Shown here one piece after another: positions 11,565-22,203 of a stretch of 64,000 bases of DNA (position 1 is the stretch's first letter; each line of letters opens with the position of its first letter). The stretch covers positions 741,410 to 805,409 of the forward strand of contig NW_022985449.1 in the NCBI RefSeq assembly GCF_010093595.1, in the 5' to 3' direction. The stretch is from Mytilinidion resinicola. Lineage: Eukaryota; Ascomycota; Dothideomycetes; Mytilinidiales; Mytilinidiaceae. Under the pieces are notes generated by a model that was not told the origin of the DNA, searched no databases, and worked only from the letters and a program-made list of their open reading frames with translations. A program made the position numbers and the translations under genes.

Positions 11565-12316
11565 AGCTGAATGAGGGATCTGTGGGGTACTGAGAGGTTC
11601 TGTAGGTAAGATTATGCAATTAAGAAAGACTAAAACGAGAGACTATAGAATAGAGTAAAGCAAGCTGACGATAGAAGAAACTGACGAGTGGAAAACGAGA
11701 TGAAAACTACGGGAAGAGCACCGACTGATTAAAGTCTTCGAAAAATCAGCCTTCTACCTTCTTGGCATTCTCGAGCTGAAGGTGAGACAGCTCCTCGGTG
11801 TCACCACCACGGTTGGGTAGAGGGATGGGCCTGTAGCTGGGAAGCATCTGGACCCATTCTGAAGAAATAACCAAACACCACTGACGAGCCTGGGATTGAC
11901 GCCGGCGGCGTCTGGCGGTCCACCAACTCATCAGGGCTCAGTTCGAGCCATGGGTTGTCTCGCTAGTCCAGTGAACTCCCGTCGTTGATTCGAGGAGAAA
12001 ACCAGGCCATCCCGTCGCCGTGTTTATGCATAACAGGACGAGTTGGCCCCATGGCGTTGAGAGGTGTATCAAGTCACGAGCTCTAGCCCCAGGAGATCCT
12101 ATCACAGCGATTGATGTCGCGACAGTGGCGAGTGAAAGAAGCAAAATTTAACGACGTGTCAAAGCCGGGAGATATGCGGCAGCTGGCTGAGCCCCTGCAT
12201 GAATCCCGGTCTCGGAATAGGATCCTCAAACGCTTGGCATAGTGAACCTTTCTTTTCCCTTCATACAACTTATTTACCCAACGAGAGGTTGAACCCATCC
12301 CACGAATTTCCCCCCT
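11565..12316. other. Intergenic, no supported gene
   Basis: 752 bases. Two short minus-strand ORFs (11746-11931 and 11938-12144) are adjacent, the second with a hydrophobic start, but neither has a motif or a good splice link. Contains the promoter of the membrane protein and the 3' end of the DsbA-like gene. Confidence 0.45.
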
Positions 12317-13060
12317 TCAGCAAGTCTCGCCAGACTGACTCTTCAGAGAACCCCCATCCTGCTTCTTGATCCGCTCAAACAGCTGCACGAATGCTGACGG
12401 CTCCTGCGCTCCGCCAATCTCGAATCGATCCTGGATCGTGAAGTTGGGCACGCCGGAAATGGAGTGCTCGTAGGCGTCCTGCACCTCTCGATCGACCTCA
12501 GGCCCTCCTTTCCCGCTCTCCAACCATGCCTTCACTTCGGCCGCGTCCAGTCCGGCTTTGGTGCCTGCCTCGAGTAAAGTCTCGTGAGAAGTGATGTCCT
12601 TCTCGTTCTCAAAGTATGCCGCAAACAGCTCCTCGATGACCCTCGTCTGTACAGCTGGAGACTTGGTCTTGCCGAGTTGAATCAGGCGGTGCGAGTCGCG
12701 CGTGTTACCTGTCCTGCCGCCGAACTTGAAGGCGATGCCGTCACTCTGGCCAAGCTGCGCAAGTCGCTGGAACATCATCTGCGTGCGGCCCGCGCCGAAC
12801 TTACTAAGGTAGTATTGCTGCTTGTCGATTCCCTGTTTGGGGGCGTCTGGTACCAGGTAAAACGGGTACCATGTCGTGGAGAATGTGTCGTTGGAGTCGG
12901 GATGGGCGGCTTTGTAGAGTTCGATGCCCTTCTCAAGTCTCTTCTTTCCTACGTAACACCAGCTGGATATAGTCAGTCAAGATATTCGCTAGAGCCGGTG
13001 CTGTGGAGGAGCGTACGGGCACACTGTGTCTGACACGATCTTGATGTCGAAGTTGGTCAT
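12317..13060 (-). CDS. DsbA/FrnE-type thioredoxin-fold oxidoreductase
   Basis: Member of the DSBA-like thioredoxin superfamily (FrnE / 2-hydroxychromene-2-carboxylate isomerase-like). Exons on the minus strand 13060-13017 and 12962-12317 give 229 residues. The intron splits the active-site region: the join produces SDTVCPWCYVG, with the CxxC pair CPWC followed by the YVG typical of FrnE-like proteins. The C-terminal part carries the helical insertion and the cis-Pro motif SGVPNFTI near the end (about 12440), then the IGGAQEPSAF stretch, as expected. No signal peptide is present, so a cytosolic redox or glutathione-linked role is likely; the substrate is unknown. Confidence 0.88.
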
Positions 13061-13710
13061 TCTGCGAACGCTTTGTCGGAAAGCCACGATGACGGTATTG
13101 GGTTGGGTGTTTGGAACAGTAAATGAGCGTCTGGAGGCTTTATACAGTTCAACTTTATACAGTTCAATACATCGTGGCAATACCGGCGGAAGCTGCTGAC
13201 AAATTGGGCTCGGGTCGGGCATGTTGCCATATGGGCGATGGTCAACAACATACCCGACGACTCCGAGGACACAAGTCGGCAGCGGTTACTCTTACCTAGA
13301 GGCTGGAGCTGAACCTCTATATCGAATCATACCTACTCCGTCAAATAAGGTCTTTCGCATGCCTCACCGCCCACAATACCTTAACAACCCGCATCCACGC
13401 TCTGGAAACAGTTCAAGTCTATCTGCGAGAGTCTAATCGGCACTCAAAAAGCCGTCGATTATGATAACATCTACCACTGCTCTGAATATAAATCTTGTAG
13501 CCGACTGCGCTTGTACAGACCAGCTGATCATTGCCCGACACAGTAAGCTCGGAGCTATACATCCGCCACCCGGAGCATAGGATTTCCACTTTGCCATTCT
13601 GCCATCCTGCCAGGCTGCTCCTTCACATCGTTATCTATTTTCTGTCGCGTCCCCCTTTAGACTTCAATAAAACTGCGTTTAGCGCTGTATTCTAGATCAT
13701 TTCAGTCCTG
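13061..13710. other. Shared promoter region of divergent genes
   Basis: 650 bases between the starts of the DsbA-like gene (minus) and the Frag1-family gene (plus). Includes a short direct duplication at 13141-13166 (TATACAGTTCAA repeated). No gene seen. Confidence 0.5.
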
Positions 13711-14857
13711 ATGCAGCGCATTCGTATACCGTTACAGCATCTATGGCTCTTTCCATTCATATCCGGTACAGCGTGGTTTGTGACGCTAGCCGTGCTGCTG
13801 ATTACCTGGTTCGCAGAAGGCATGCCCAAGTACCCGTTGCAGAGTAACCCATATGTTGCGTGCGTTGCTCTCTTCTCATTCTGCATGCTTCCAGCAGCCT
13901 CCTATTCTTTCACAGCCCAACTCTTTTTTTCTCTCAAATACTCTCAATCAACGTCATCCATCCTTACCTAGGAGTGAACTTTCAACTTCAAACTTCAAGC
14001 CTTCGTCGTCATCGAACATCTTCCAAGCCACTTTGATGTTGACCCTGTGACTATCTCAAGTTTCATATCCGACATCGCCGCCTTCACGTTGAAACCCTTC
14101 TTCCTCACGGGCGCCTCCATCACGGGAATAACCTATATCGCGACCGTAGTCCTCGTCCACTTCGCCCGCTACGACCACCGCGTCTACGGCATCGCCGACG
14201 TGCGCTGGAAAAAAGCCCTCTCAATCTTCGCCATGGTGTGCGGCATCATCGCTGGTCTCGGACTCGTCCGTAAGCCACAACCCCCAACCCTTCACAATCC
14301 ATCTAGAACAGGAGCCATACTCATCAGCCACAGTCCTCGGCATCATGGACACGGCCCGCTACCGCATCGCGCACCAATATCTCCTCCTCGCCTGCCTCCT
14401 CGGCATCGCAGGCAGCGCGGTGAGCACGACAGTGGTGTACTGGGATCAGGTGTGGAAGCCGAGTCCGTTTCGGAATTTGCGGGTTTAGTACGTCTACCTA
14501 TCCCATCGAACCCTATCTCTCTCCCCTCTCACATTTCCCAGCGCAGCCATCAGCGCAGCCACCGTCCTCGCCGACTTCGCTCTCGCCGTTGCCATGTACG
14601 CCTTCATGCGCGCCAAGCACTGGCGTATATCCGGGATCCTGGAGTGGAGCATGGCGTTCGTAGGCGCGTTTTACATCCTCGCGTTTATCGGGTTCGTGTC
14701 GTGAGTGCCCTCTTCGCCCTCTTTTCCCACTTAGTTTTGTGTTGGTAGTGCATGGTGCGTGGTGCTGACGAGGTCCAAATATAGGGTGCCGGAAGAAGGG
14801 ATTGATGAGAGAGAGCGGGAGGCGTTATTGGAGAGAGAAGAGGAGGGAGGGGGGTGA
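13711..14857 (+). CDS. Frag1/DRAM/Sfk1-family membrane protein
   Basis: Predicted six-span membrane protein of the Frag1/DRAM/Sfk1 family, which includes yeast Sfk1 and human DRAM and FRAG1. Exons 13711-13859, 14061-14269, 14328-14487, 14542-14700 and 14785-14857 all join in frame to 249 residues. The first exon has an amphipathic start and the first membrane helix (FISGTAWFVTLAVLLITWF); GLG and ARYRIAH...LLACLLGIAGSAVSTTVVYW follow, and the last exon is a charged tail rich in Glu. The first intron is 201 bases, much longer than its neighbours, and its inner ORFs are not credible. The family call rests on topology and general pattern, so it is less secure than for catalytic families. Confidence 0.72.
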
Positions 14858-15142
14858 GTAGTGTAGATGTAGATTTAGGCTGCGAGGTTGTTAAAGGTAG
14901 CGAGGGTACTAGAAAAGTGAGTATAGACATAGATGACAAGATGATTACGTTTTGCTACAGCAATGTATGAATGGTTTTGTATGGCGGCGGTTTATAATAC
15001 AGTGCACTCCAAGGACCGATGCCAAGTGCTACGAACCTTCGAATCATTCCCGGCTTGTGTCAATCTCGAATTACCAATGTCGAAACCACATTAACCATAT
15101 ACCATCCCAACATTCCACATCCGCACTCTTCTCCCCTTTTTA

Positions 15143-17750
15143 TCACCCCTTCAAACCTCCCTTCCACTCGCCCCCCGCAAATCTAACTCCAAAACTCACC
15201 GCCACAGCCGCAAAGAGCCCAATACACAGCACCGTCGGGCCGATCTTATCATGATACGTGACCGCCCTCCTCTTCCTAATCATCTTCACACGCCACATAT
15301 ACAGCCCCATGGAATAGAAGAGCGAGACAAGCGCGATGATAGTAAAGCACCAGGCCGCCGCAAACGAAACATTATCGCCGAAATTAAGCAGCGTGGCTGC
15401 AATGGAGCCGAGCAGGATGCTAAATTGGAGCCAGTCGAGGAAGGTACGCTCGGTAGCGAGTTGGACTTTTGGTTCGACGCGGACAGGGACATGGATGCCT
15501 AGATAGTGTGTTAGTAACTATACTGAAAGGCATCTATTCTTCATATGAAGATAAGATGGAGTCGGGACTCACGTTTTCCTTTTGGTGCTTTGAATCGCTT
15601 CACCTCGCCCATGACCTTCGGCACGCCCATGCTTGGCCCATTGGTAGGCATGGGTGTTGCTTTCGGCTTCGGGATCAGCATCTTAGCCCAATCTAGTGTT
15701 GTCTTCCCGAGCTGGGTGCCACGCTGCTTCAGCCATTTCGAGTAATAGTGCCATCCACCCGTGTAGCGTGCCTCCTCTAGGTCGTCTTCTTCGTCATCCG
15801 AGTCGTAAAGCGGGTAGTCGTCTTCTGGGAGAGGTTGAGCTGCAATTCGCTCTTCAATATCGAGCGCATTGGGTCCCTCTCCGTTCGTCACTGTGCCGTA
15901 GTCTCGCCGTTGGTCCATATCGTGTTGTTCCATTGCGTCTCTGGCAGCACGCAGGCGACGCAATTCTTCCGTGTCGTCTTCATTTTGGTGAGCTCCAGGG
16001 AGACCAGTAGAGCTGTCTTCGTCGTCATCGGAGTCGTCATCTAGGTTTCCCGTTGTGGAGATATCGTTGGATTGGCCAGGACGTTCGATGCCGAAACGGT
16101 GAGTGACCGGTTTTCGAATATCCACGTCCATCTGCGGAGCCCAATATGGTAGGAGTTTAATGCGGTTTGGTTGCAACGTTGCGCTTCCGTGAATGTATTT
16201 ACTGAACTTAGGCACGGCTTCCACAATATGGCTGGCCGTGAGTTGTCGAATCCAGTCCGGCGGTTCCTGGCCAGCTTGCGTCTGTAGCTTCACTTCAAGA
16301 ACAGCATATGGAAACCTTTCAACATCTTCGGCGGGAAGCTGTGAGAAGGGCCAGTCGACGCCAATATCCATCCGTCGCCAATTCTTTCCAGCCCGCTTTT
16401 TCCCATCCAAGTTGTCTTCACGCGTCATAGTGAGCTCCGTGTCTAGCGATATGCGAACCCTAGCGTCTCCTGGCAGTTGGAAGGCAGTCCTGTGATAGAA
16501 CGATCGCGTTACTGGGACAAGGTGTCGGGCGATGACTCGATACTGGATCTCCCTAGCGAGGGCCTCATCGGATGCAATATCCTTTTCGCTTCTCTTGCCA
16601 TCCTTGCGTTCCTTCTCGAATATTTTGTCCACCGTGAGTTCGCCGGACATGTATGCGTTTACGTTCTTTTCCTTCATCTTGAAACGGGCTTTTACTGACT
16701 CTTCGCCAGTCCAGTCTTCCCGATGCGTCTTTCGCTCAATGAAGATGGCTTCGCTTTGCATGCCTCCGTACCAACGTAATCTTATGGCCTCAGCTCCTTC
16801 CGTCTTTTTCAGACGGCCCTGATATAACTCCCAGGTATCTGTGTTGTCGTAGTAGATGGATGTTACGGCCGTATCGTCCATGGAAAATTCCTTGTTGGGG
16901 TTGAATACAAGAACAGGAAGATGCTTCAGGATGATGAGCTTCAACTCGGTGATGTTGTCCGGATGCACCCAGTATTTGGTTGTCTGGCGAACGAAATTCT
17001 GCTGTTTCCCGCCGGCAGACGAGTCGCCTTTGACTGGGTTGCCTCGTGTCCGCACGTTGTCATAGAGGCGGGACAGTTTTATGATGAATGCATCGTAGTT
17101 ATCCTGGAAGAAAGGCTTCCTCCGCAAGCGAGCTGCAAAGACGGGCTTCAACACCCATTTTGTTGTTTTCTAAGACAATTAGTATCGTGCCGAATGGGGG
17201 ACTTGCATAGTATCATACATCGTGCTTTTTGATGATCTTCTGGAACCCCGTATAGTTCAACTGGGTGAATTTGGCTAGGTCGTGGACGTCGGCAATGATG
17301 TCGCTCAAGTCTTCCTCCAAGAGCAGGAAGTCATCCTCAGACGGGCCCTCAGCCTGGCCATCTGGGGCATCTGCTCTGCTTAGGACCTCATTTACCTCCT
17401 TCTCTGAGGCTTGGATGCGGCGGACAATCTCCTGGCTCTTAACTTTCTGGAAGGTGTAAACTTTATCCAGCTCCTTCTCCAGCTCGCTCACGAAACGCTG
17501 CTCGTCATCAGCCGTCCACGGGCGGCGCTTGGGCTTGGGGCCATGGGGGACAACGGACAAGCTGCTGGTGACGCGGTAGGCGGGCTCGGACTCGTAGGGC
17601 GTCTTCAGGCTGTCCTTCAGGTCCTGGTAGGAGATGTAGTAGAAGTACCAGTCCTTGATCAGCGACGACTTGAGCTGTTCGCCGAATCTGCAGTGAGTCG
17701 CGGGTCAGCAGTGATTGGATGGGAGCTGTCGGGATTAGCACGCACCTCAT
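15143..17750 (-). CDS. VTC4: VTC4: vacuolar transporter chaperone, polyphosphate polymerase
   Basis: Catalytic subunit of the VTC complex, which makes polyphosphate from ATP and moves it into the vacuole. Minus-strand exons 17750-17746, 17687-17219, 17169-15573 and 15498-15143 give 808 residues. Order: SPX domain ([15 protein letters not shown], then KKHDK about residue 160), which binds inositol pyrophosphates; central tunnel polymerase domain with SIYYDN and the basic EAIRLRWYG motif (about 16770), [10 protein letters not shown] and VEVKLQ-type YAVLEVKLQ; an acidic linker (DDDSDDDED); and a C-terminal DUF202 part with three membrane helices. The first coding exon is only 5 nt (ATGAG); it is chosen because the SPX start MRFGxxL requires it and donor and acceptor are good. 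Presence of the full polymerase motif separates it from VTC2/3. Confidence 0.93.
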
Positions 17751-18705
17751 CGTGGGCTGGAATGGCCAATTGGGGCCCAATTGAAATGGCGGCGGCACGA
17801 AGAAGCTGCTGCGAGGCGTCGAGACGACGGGAGAGAGAGGAGAGGGACGAGAAAGAAACAAGAGATACAGGGTCGACGAGGTTGGGAGCTCCCCGCGCAG
17901 AGTCTGAGGGGAGCTTTGACTGAAGCTTGCCCACCTGCCGAGAGCGATCCAGGCCGTCCAAAGAGATGGCCCGCTGCGCCCACGTTCTCTGGGCGTGCAT
18001 CAACATCGCACATCTTGTGCCCGCCATCTGTTCAACACCAGCCAAGCCATGGCGATGGTGAATCCAGCTGTTGACTAATATCCTCATTGCCGCCCATCCG
18101 CCTAGGCGTCTCCTTCATCAAGGCCATGTCAGCTGTTCAGGACACAACATCCTCCGCAGCTCCCGCAGGCCCTGCGGCGATTTCCCATTTGGCTTGGTCA
18201 TGCCGCTCTGCTCGGGCCTATTTCTATCCATCTGCATTCTGACAACTTCAGTAGTTGACGGCTGAGTAACCACGTATGTAGCTGAAGTATCTTAGCTCTA
18301 TGCTTTTTTTCCACGTCGAGGCGTTCAGTTGCATATTGCCATACACGGCGCAACTCGCCCTGAACGCAATAGTGGCTCTTCGACGTCTCTGACTAACTTA
18401 TACCTCCTGTTAGCGACTAGCGCACGTCTTTCCATACTGCACGTCTATCGCATTTATCATCAGTTTGCGGACAGCGCTGCGGACAGCCTCCGCAGGCACC
18501 TCCGCAGGCCCTCCGCAGCCCCTTGGTGCCTTAGTGCTTTAGACACTAGATACAGTATTCAAGTATAAAAGCAACAGCATATGGCCATCATGTGTCTCTC
18601 CCTTCATCCAACCCTCCAGCTTCTCCTCTTTTCAATCTAGAGCAGTTCATCAACTAAAATAGTCTATACTCAAACCTCCTTTTCTCTCAGACCTAAATAC
18701 TCCTT
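17751..18705. other. Divergent promoter region, VTC4 / Gal80-like gene
   Basis: 955 bases between two starts. GC-rich near VTC4, with repeated CCTCCGCAG-type motifs (listed separately). The last 100 bases before the ATG at 18706 are pyrimidine-rich, ending CTCCTTATGG. No gene seen. Confidence 0.55.
18151..18519 (+). repeat. Cluster of CCTCCGCAGG-type short direct repeats
   Basis: CCTCCGCAGC at 18151 followed by CTCCCGCAGG and CCTGCGGCG; 300 bases further three near-identical copies in tandem at 18487 (CCTCCGCAGG), 18499 (CCTCCGCAGG) and 18510 (CCTCCGCAGC), spaced 11-12 bases. Each contains a CCGCAG/CTGCGG core. They lie upstream of the Gal80-like start and could be binding sites, but no named factor is assigned. 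Confidence 0.55.
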
Positions 18706-19902
18706 ATGGCTCCCATTCGTATTGGCTTCATCGGCCTTAGTGCCGGCCGGAGCTGGGCTGCCTGGGCTCATATTACCTACTTGAAAGATACCTCCAAGTA
18801 CACCATCGTCGCCCTCTGCAACACCAGCGTGGAAGCCGCCCAGGCTGCCATAAATGCCCACGGGCTGCCAGAGACCACCAAGGCCTACGATTCTCCGCAA
18901 GCACTCGCCGATGATCCTAATGTCGAGCTAGTCGTCTGCTCTGTCAAGGTTCCCTATCACTACGCGACCATCATGCCCTCCCTGAAAGCCGGAAAGGACA
19001 TCTTCTGCGAGTGGCCGCTAGCCAAAGACGTCGCCGAGGCAGAGGAGCTCATCAGTGTAGCGAAGAGCAAGGGCGTTCGCACCATGGTCGGACTCCAGGC
19101 TTGCCGGTCACCCTTCGTGCACAAGGTTAAGGAACTGGTGGAGAGTGGAAAGATTGGGAAGGTCCTCAGCGTTACGTTCGTTGGTAATTCAGGCTTCGGA
19201 GGGCTCAAGGAGCCAGATTTTGCTGAGTACACGAACTACCGAGAAAATGGAGCCAACGTGCTGACAATCTACTCCATGCACGGTATGTGTATCTCCATGC
19301 CTTCATCTCTCAACTCACAGTGCAGTGCGCTAATGGTCGACTTTTGAACAGCCATGGAGGCCATCTTGTACTCGTTGGGAGAGATATCCTCTTTCAGTTC
19401 CATCATCGAGACAAAACGTCCCAAGGTCGAGATCGTGGATGGAAAGGGAGCCGTTGTAAAGACTATCACGCGCACGACCCACGACCAGATCCTCCTCCAA
19501 GGTCATCTCGAGTCCGGTGCACTGCTGTCCTACCATATGCGTGGCGGTCCCGCATTCGCTGGCAACGAGGGCCTCATCTGGCGCATCTACGGCGAGACCG
19601 GCGAGATCCAAGTCACGGCTTCGGGCACGTACCTGCAGGCCGGGCATGAAGACATGACGATCCGCCTTCAAGACCACGCTACGGGCGAGACCACCAAGAT
19701 CGAGCCGAACGAGGATGATCTAAGCAAGCTGCCCCTCTTCACGCAGAACGTTGGTCGTGTTTACGAAGCGTTTGCCGATAAGAAGACCGATGGGTATATG
19801 GATTGGTCGTATGCGCTGCTCAGGCACAAGCTTGTCGATGAGATCTATAAGCGCGATGCTGCTGGGAAGCAGGAGACTCCGGCGACTTACACAAAGGCCT
19901 GA
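18706..19902 (+). CDS. Gfo/Idh/MocA-family oxidoreductase, Gal80-like
   Basis: NAD(P)-binding Rossmann protein of 375 residues. Exons 18706-19282 and 19352-19902. The N-terminus APIRIGFIGLSAGRSWAAWAH is the altered nucleotide-binding loop typical of the Gal80 branch (G-x-I-G-L-S rather than GxGxxG), followed by VCSVKVPYHY and the EWPLAKDVAEAEEL motif in place of the usual EKP. In budding yeasts Gal80 represses the galactose activator; in filamentous fungi such proteins exist without a Gal4 circuit and are probably sugar oxidoreductases or sensors. Which of these applies here is not decided by the sequence. The intron falls just after the YSMH motif and is 69 bases. Confidence 0.82.
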
Positions 19903-20257
19903 TGTCCTTCAGAAGCGAGCGTTGCATTTCTATCCTTGGCGGTTTAGATAGCATTTAGTGGTCCGAATAGGATTAAGTGGAAATTTCCGACATGACGGTT
20001 CTCCATTGCATATTCCGATATCTTTTCTGACACGTGTAACACGTCTGCACGCGTTGGACGTGTAAACTGAACGTAGATGGAGTCTAGAAATCAAAGGCGG
20101 AATTAGACAAATTGAAGTGATATGATTGGCCAAAAATAATCTAATTCCATTCGTGGCCGCTCTAGCTCGTGAATTTTCTGAGCAGCCGAAGTCGGTCTAT
20201 CCTCCACTCTCTCTTTCGATCCATGAAAACATATATACTTTGAATCAGAATATCAAT
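19903..20257. other. Intergenic
   Basis: 355 bases, AT-richer than the flanking genes; promoter of URA4. Contains ACACGTGTAACACGTCTGCACGCGT, an ACACGT-rich patch at about 20030-20055, possibly a bHLH-type site. No gene. Confidence 0.5.
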
Positions 20258-21670
20258 ATGGTCTTCGAGAAATTTCAGGATGTCGAGCTTCCGGCTTCTT
20301 TCGATGCCCATGTCCACCTCCGAGATGGGGCGATGTCTAACCTCGTTGTGCCCACTATCAGACAGGCAGGTAGATACTATAATGACCTGTACTGTCTTGA
20401 CTAACACTTAATAGGGAGGGGTAAACACGGTCTATGTTATGGTAAGTACGGTCAAATCCTGATTGTGGGAGATTATTTCCATATTTTCTATCGTCTTTTC
20501 GTAATCAAAAAACACTTCACCTAGCGCCGATATCTTCATTCTTCATATCAGAATATCAGAAATGCGACATCCCTACAAGATCCACAAGTTCTCCATCTTT
20601 CTTAAACCTCTATCCAGACCTCAGACCTTTCAAACCCGGTTCTAACCAAGAACCAGCCCAATCTCGTCCCACCCATCACCACAGTCCAACAAGCCCTTGA
20701 CTACCGAGCTCGTCTGCAAGCTCTGGAGCCAAACGTAATATACCTCATGTCGCTTTACCTCCACGAAAGCATCACCCCCAATGTGATCAAAGCGGCTAAG
20801 AAAGCCGGCATAACGGGCGTCAAGTCCTACCCTGCCGGCGTCACAACTGTACGCACTACGACCCCTTCCCCTTCCCCTTCCCCTTCCCCTTCCCAACCCT
20901 CCCCCTGACAAAGCCCGCAGAACTCCTCCTCCGGCGTCGTCGACTACACCCTCTTCTACCCCGTCTTCGCCGAGCTCGAAGCCCAAAACATGATCCTCAA
21001 CCTGCACGGCGAATCGCCATCGGGCGACGACATCACCGTCCTCAACGCCGAAGCCGGCTTCCTGCCCACCCTGCGCGAGCTGCACGCCCGCTTCCCCCGC
21101 CTCCGCATCATCCTCGAGCACTGCACCACCGCCGCCGCCATCGCCACCGTCCTCGCCCTCGGCCCCACCGTCGCCGGCACCCTCACCGCCCACCACCTCT
21201 ACATCACCGTCGACGACTGGGCCGGCGACCCCTTCTGCTTCTGCAAGCCTGTCGCGAAAACCCCCGCGGATAGGGACGCGCTGCTGCGCGCCGCGGCGTC
21301 GGGGAACCCGAAGTTCTTTCTGGGGACGGATAGCGCGCCGCACCCTGCGACGGCGAAGAGAGGCGGGGATCGAATTGCGGCGGGGGTGTTTACGCAGCCG
21401 TATGCAACGCAGCTGGTGCTGGGGGCGTTGGAGGAGGGGGTGGAGAGAGGGGTGGTGAAAGAGGGGGAGGTGACGATGGAAGTGTTGGAGGGGTTTTTGA
21501 GTGGGTTTGGGAGGAGGTTTTATGGGGTTGAGGATAAGACGGGCGAGACGATTGTGCTGAGGAAGGGGGGCGAGGAGGTCATAGGGTTGTTGACTAAGGA
21601 GGGGCTGGAGGTTGAGGTGGTGCCGTTTCGGAGGGGGGAGAAATGCTGGAGTGTGGAGTGGAAAGGGTGA
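20258..21670 (+). CDS. URA4: Dihydroorotase
   Basis: Third step of pyrimidine synthesis: cyclises carbamoyl-aspartate to dihydroorotate in the cytosol. Exons 20258-20369, 20419-20441, 20657-20848 and 20921-21670 give 358 residues, as expected for the monofunctional class II enzyme. Zinc-site motifs are all present: DAHVHLRDG at the start, the lysine to be carbamylated in GVKSYPAG (last part of exon 3), NLHGE, LEHCTT and the catalytic Asp in GTDSAPH (about 21330). The second exon is 23 nt long; it restores RQAGVNTVYVMPNL across both junctions. The acceptor of intron 1 was set by frame to the second AG (20417-20418). The last exon is very rich in G/C at third positions, unlike the first. Confidence 0.92.
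20862..20907 (+). repeat. (TTCCCC)n tract in URA4 intron 3; G-quadruplex-prone on the minus strand
   Basis: Seven C-runs of three to four bases separated by TT, within the third intron. The complementary strand has consecutive G3-4 runs spaced by AA, the classical intramolecular quadruplex pattern. Confidence 0.8.
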
Positions 21671-22203
21671 AGTTGTGAGTCGGTTTTGGAAGCTGAGAGA
21701 TGCATGGATGGGAGCCAGTCCGACATTCGGATCATCGAATCAACTTGATAGCATATTGGCCCTGATTTAAGCCATGTTGCTTTTGAAGTCCTGTTTGACA
21801 CGCTAAATTAGGCTACGAAAAATAGGTTGCCGTATGATAGATGAAAACTTTTGAACGGGAGCCAGACCAGTGGTACGACCCCAAGTCAAGGAGGTTCAGA
21901 AAGTCTTCTCACTTACGTTAGCCGAGTGATATCAATTACTTAACGATGCAAAATGGACCACTCTTAATTTGACTGTGAAAGATGATAAGAGTCCTTTGGC
22001 ATGCTCAGTGTATCTCTGGGCTCGAGCATTCCTGAGCGATCATACAATTGATACTGACAATAACAAAACGCCCATTGCTATGCGCCGTGCTAAAATTAAA
22101 GCCACGGTATACAAACCCTTCAGCTTACAGCCCTTAACGTATACGAGTCCAAACGTACTCCAAAACCCATCGAGCCAATTTCAACTTACCTTCCACAGCA
22201 ACC
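21671..22203. other. Intergenic between convergent genes
   Basis: 533 bases between the URA4 stop and the stop of the DUF3431 gene; AT-rich, 3' ends of both. Nothing else recognised. Confidence 0.55.

Noticed and set aside
11746..12144. Two adjacent short minus-strand ORFs, one with a hydrophobic start
   Set aside because: Separated by a stop, no splice sites that join them, no family likeness.
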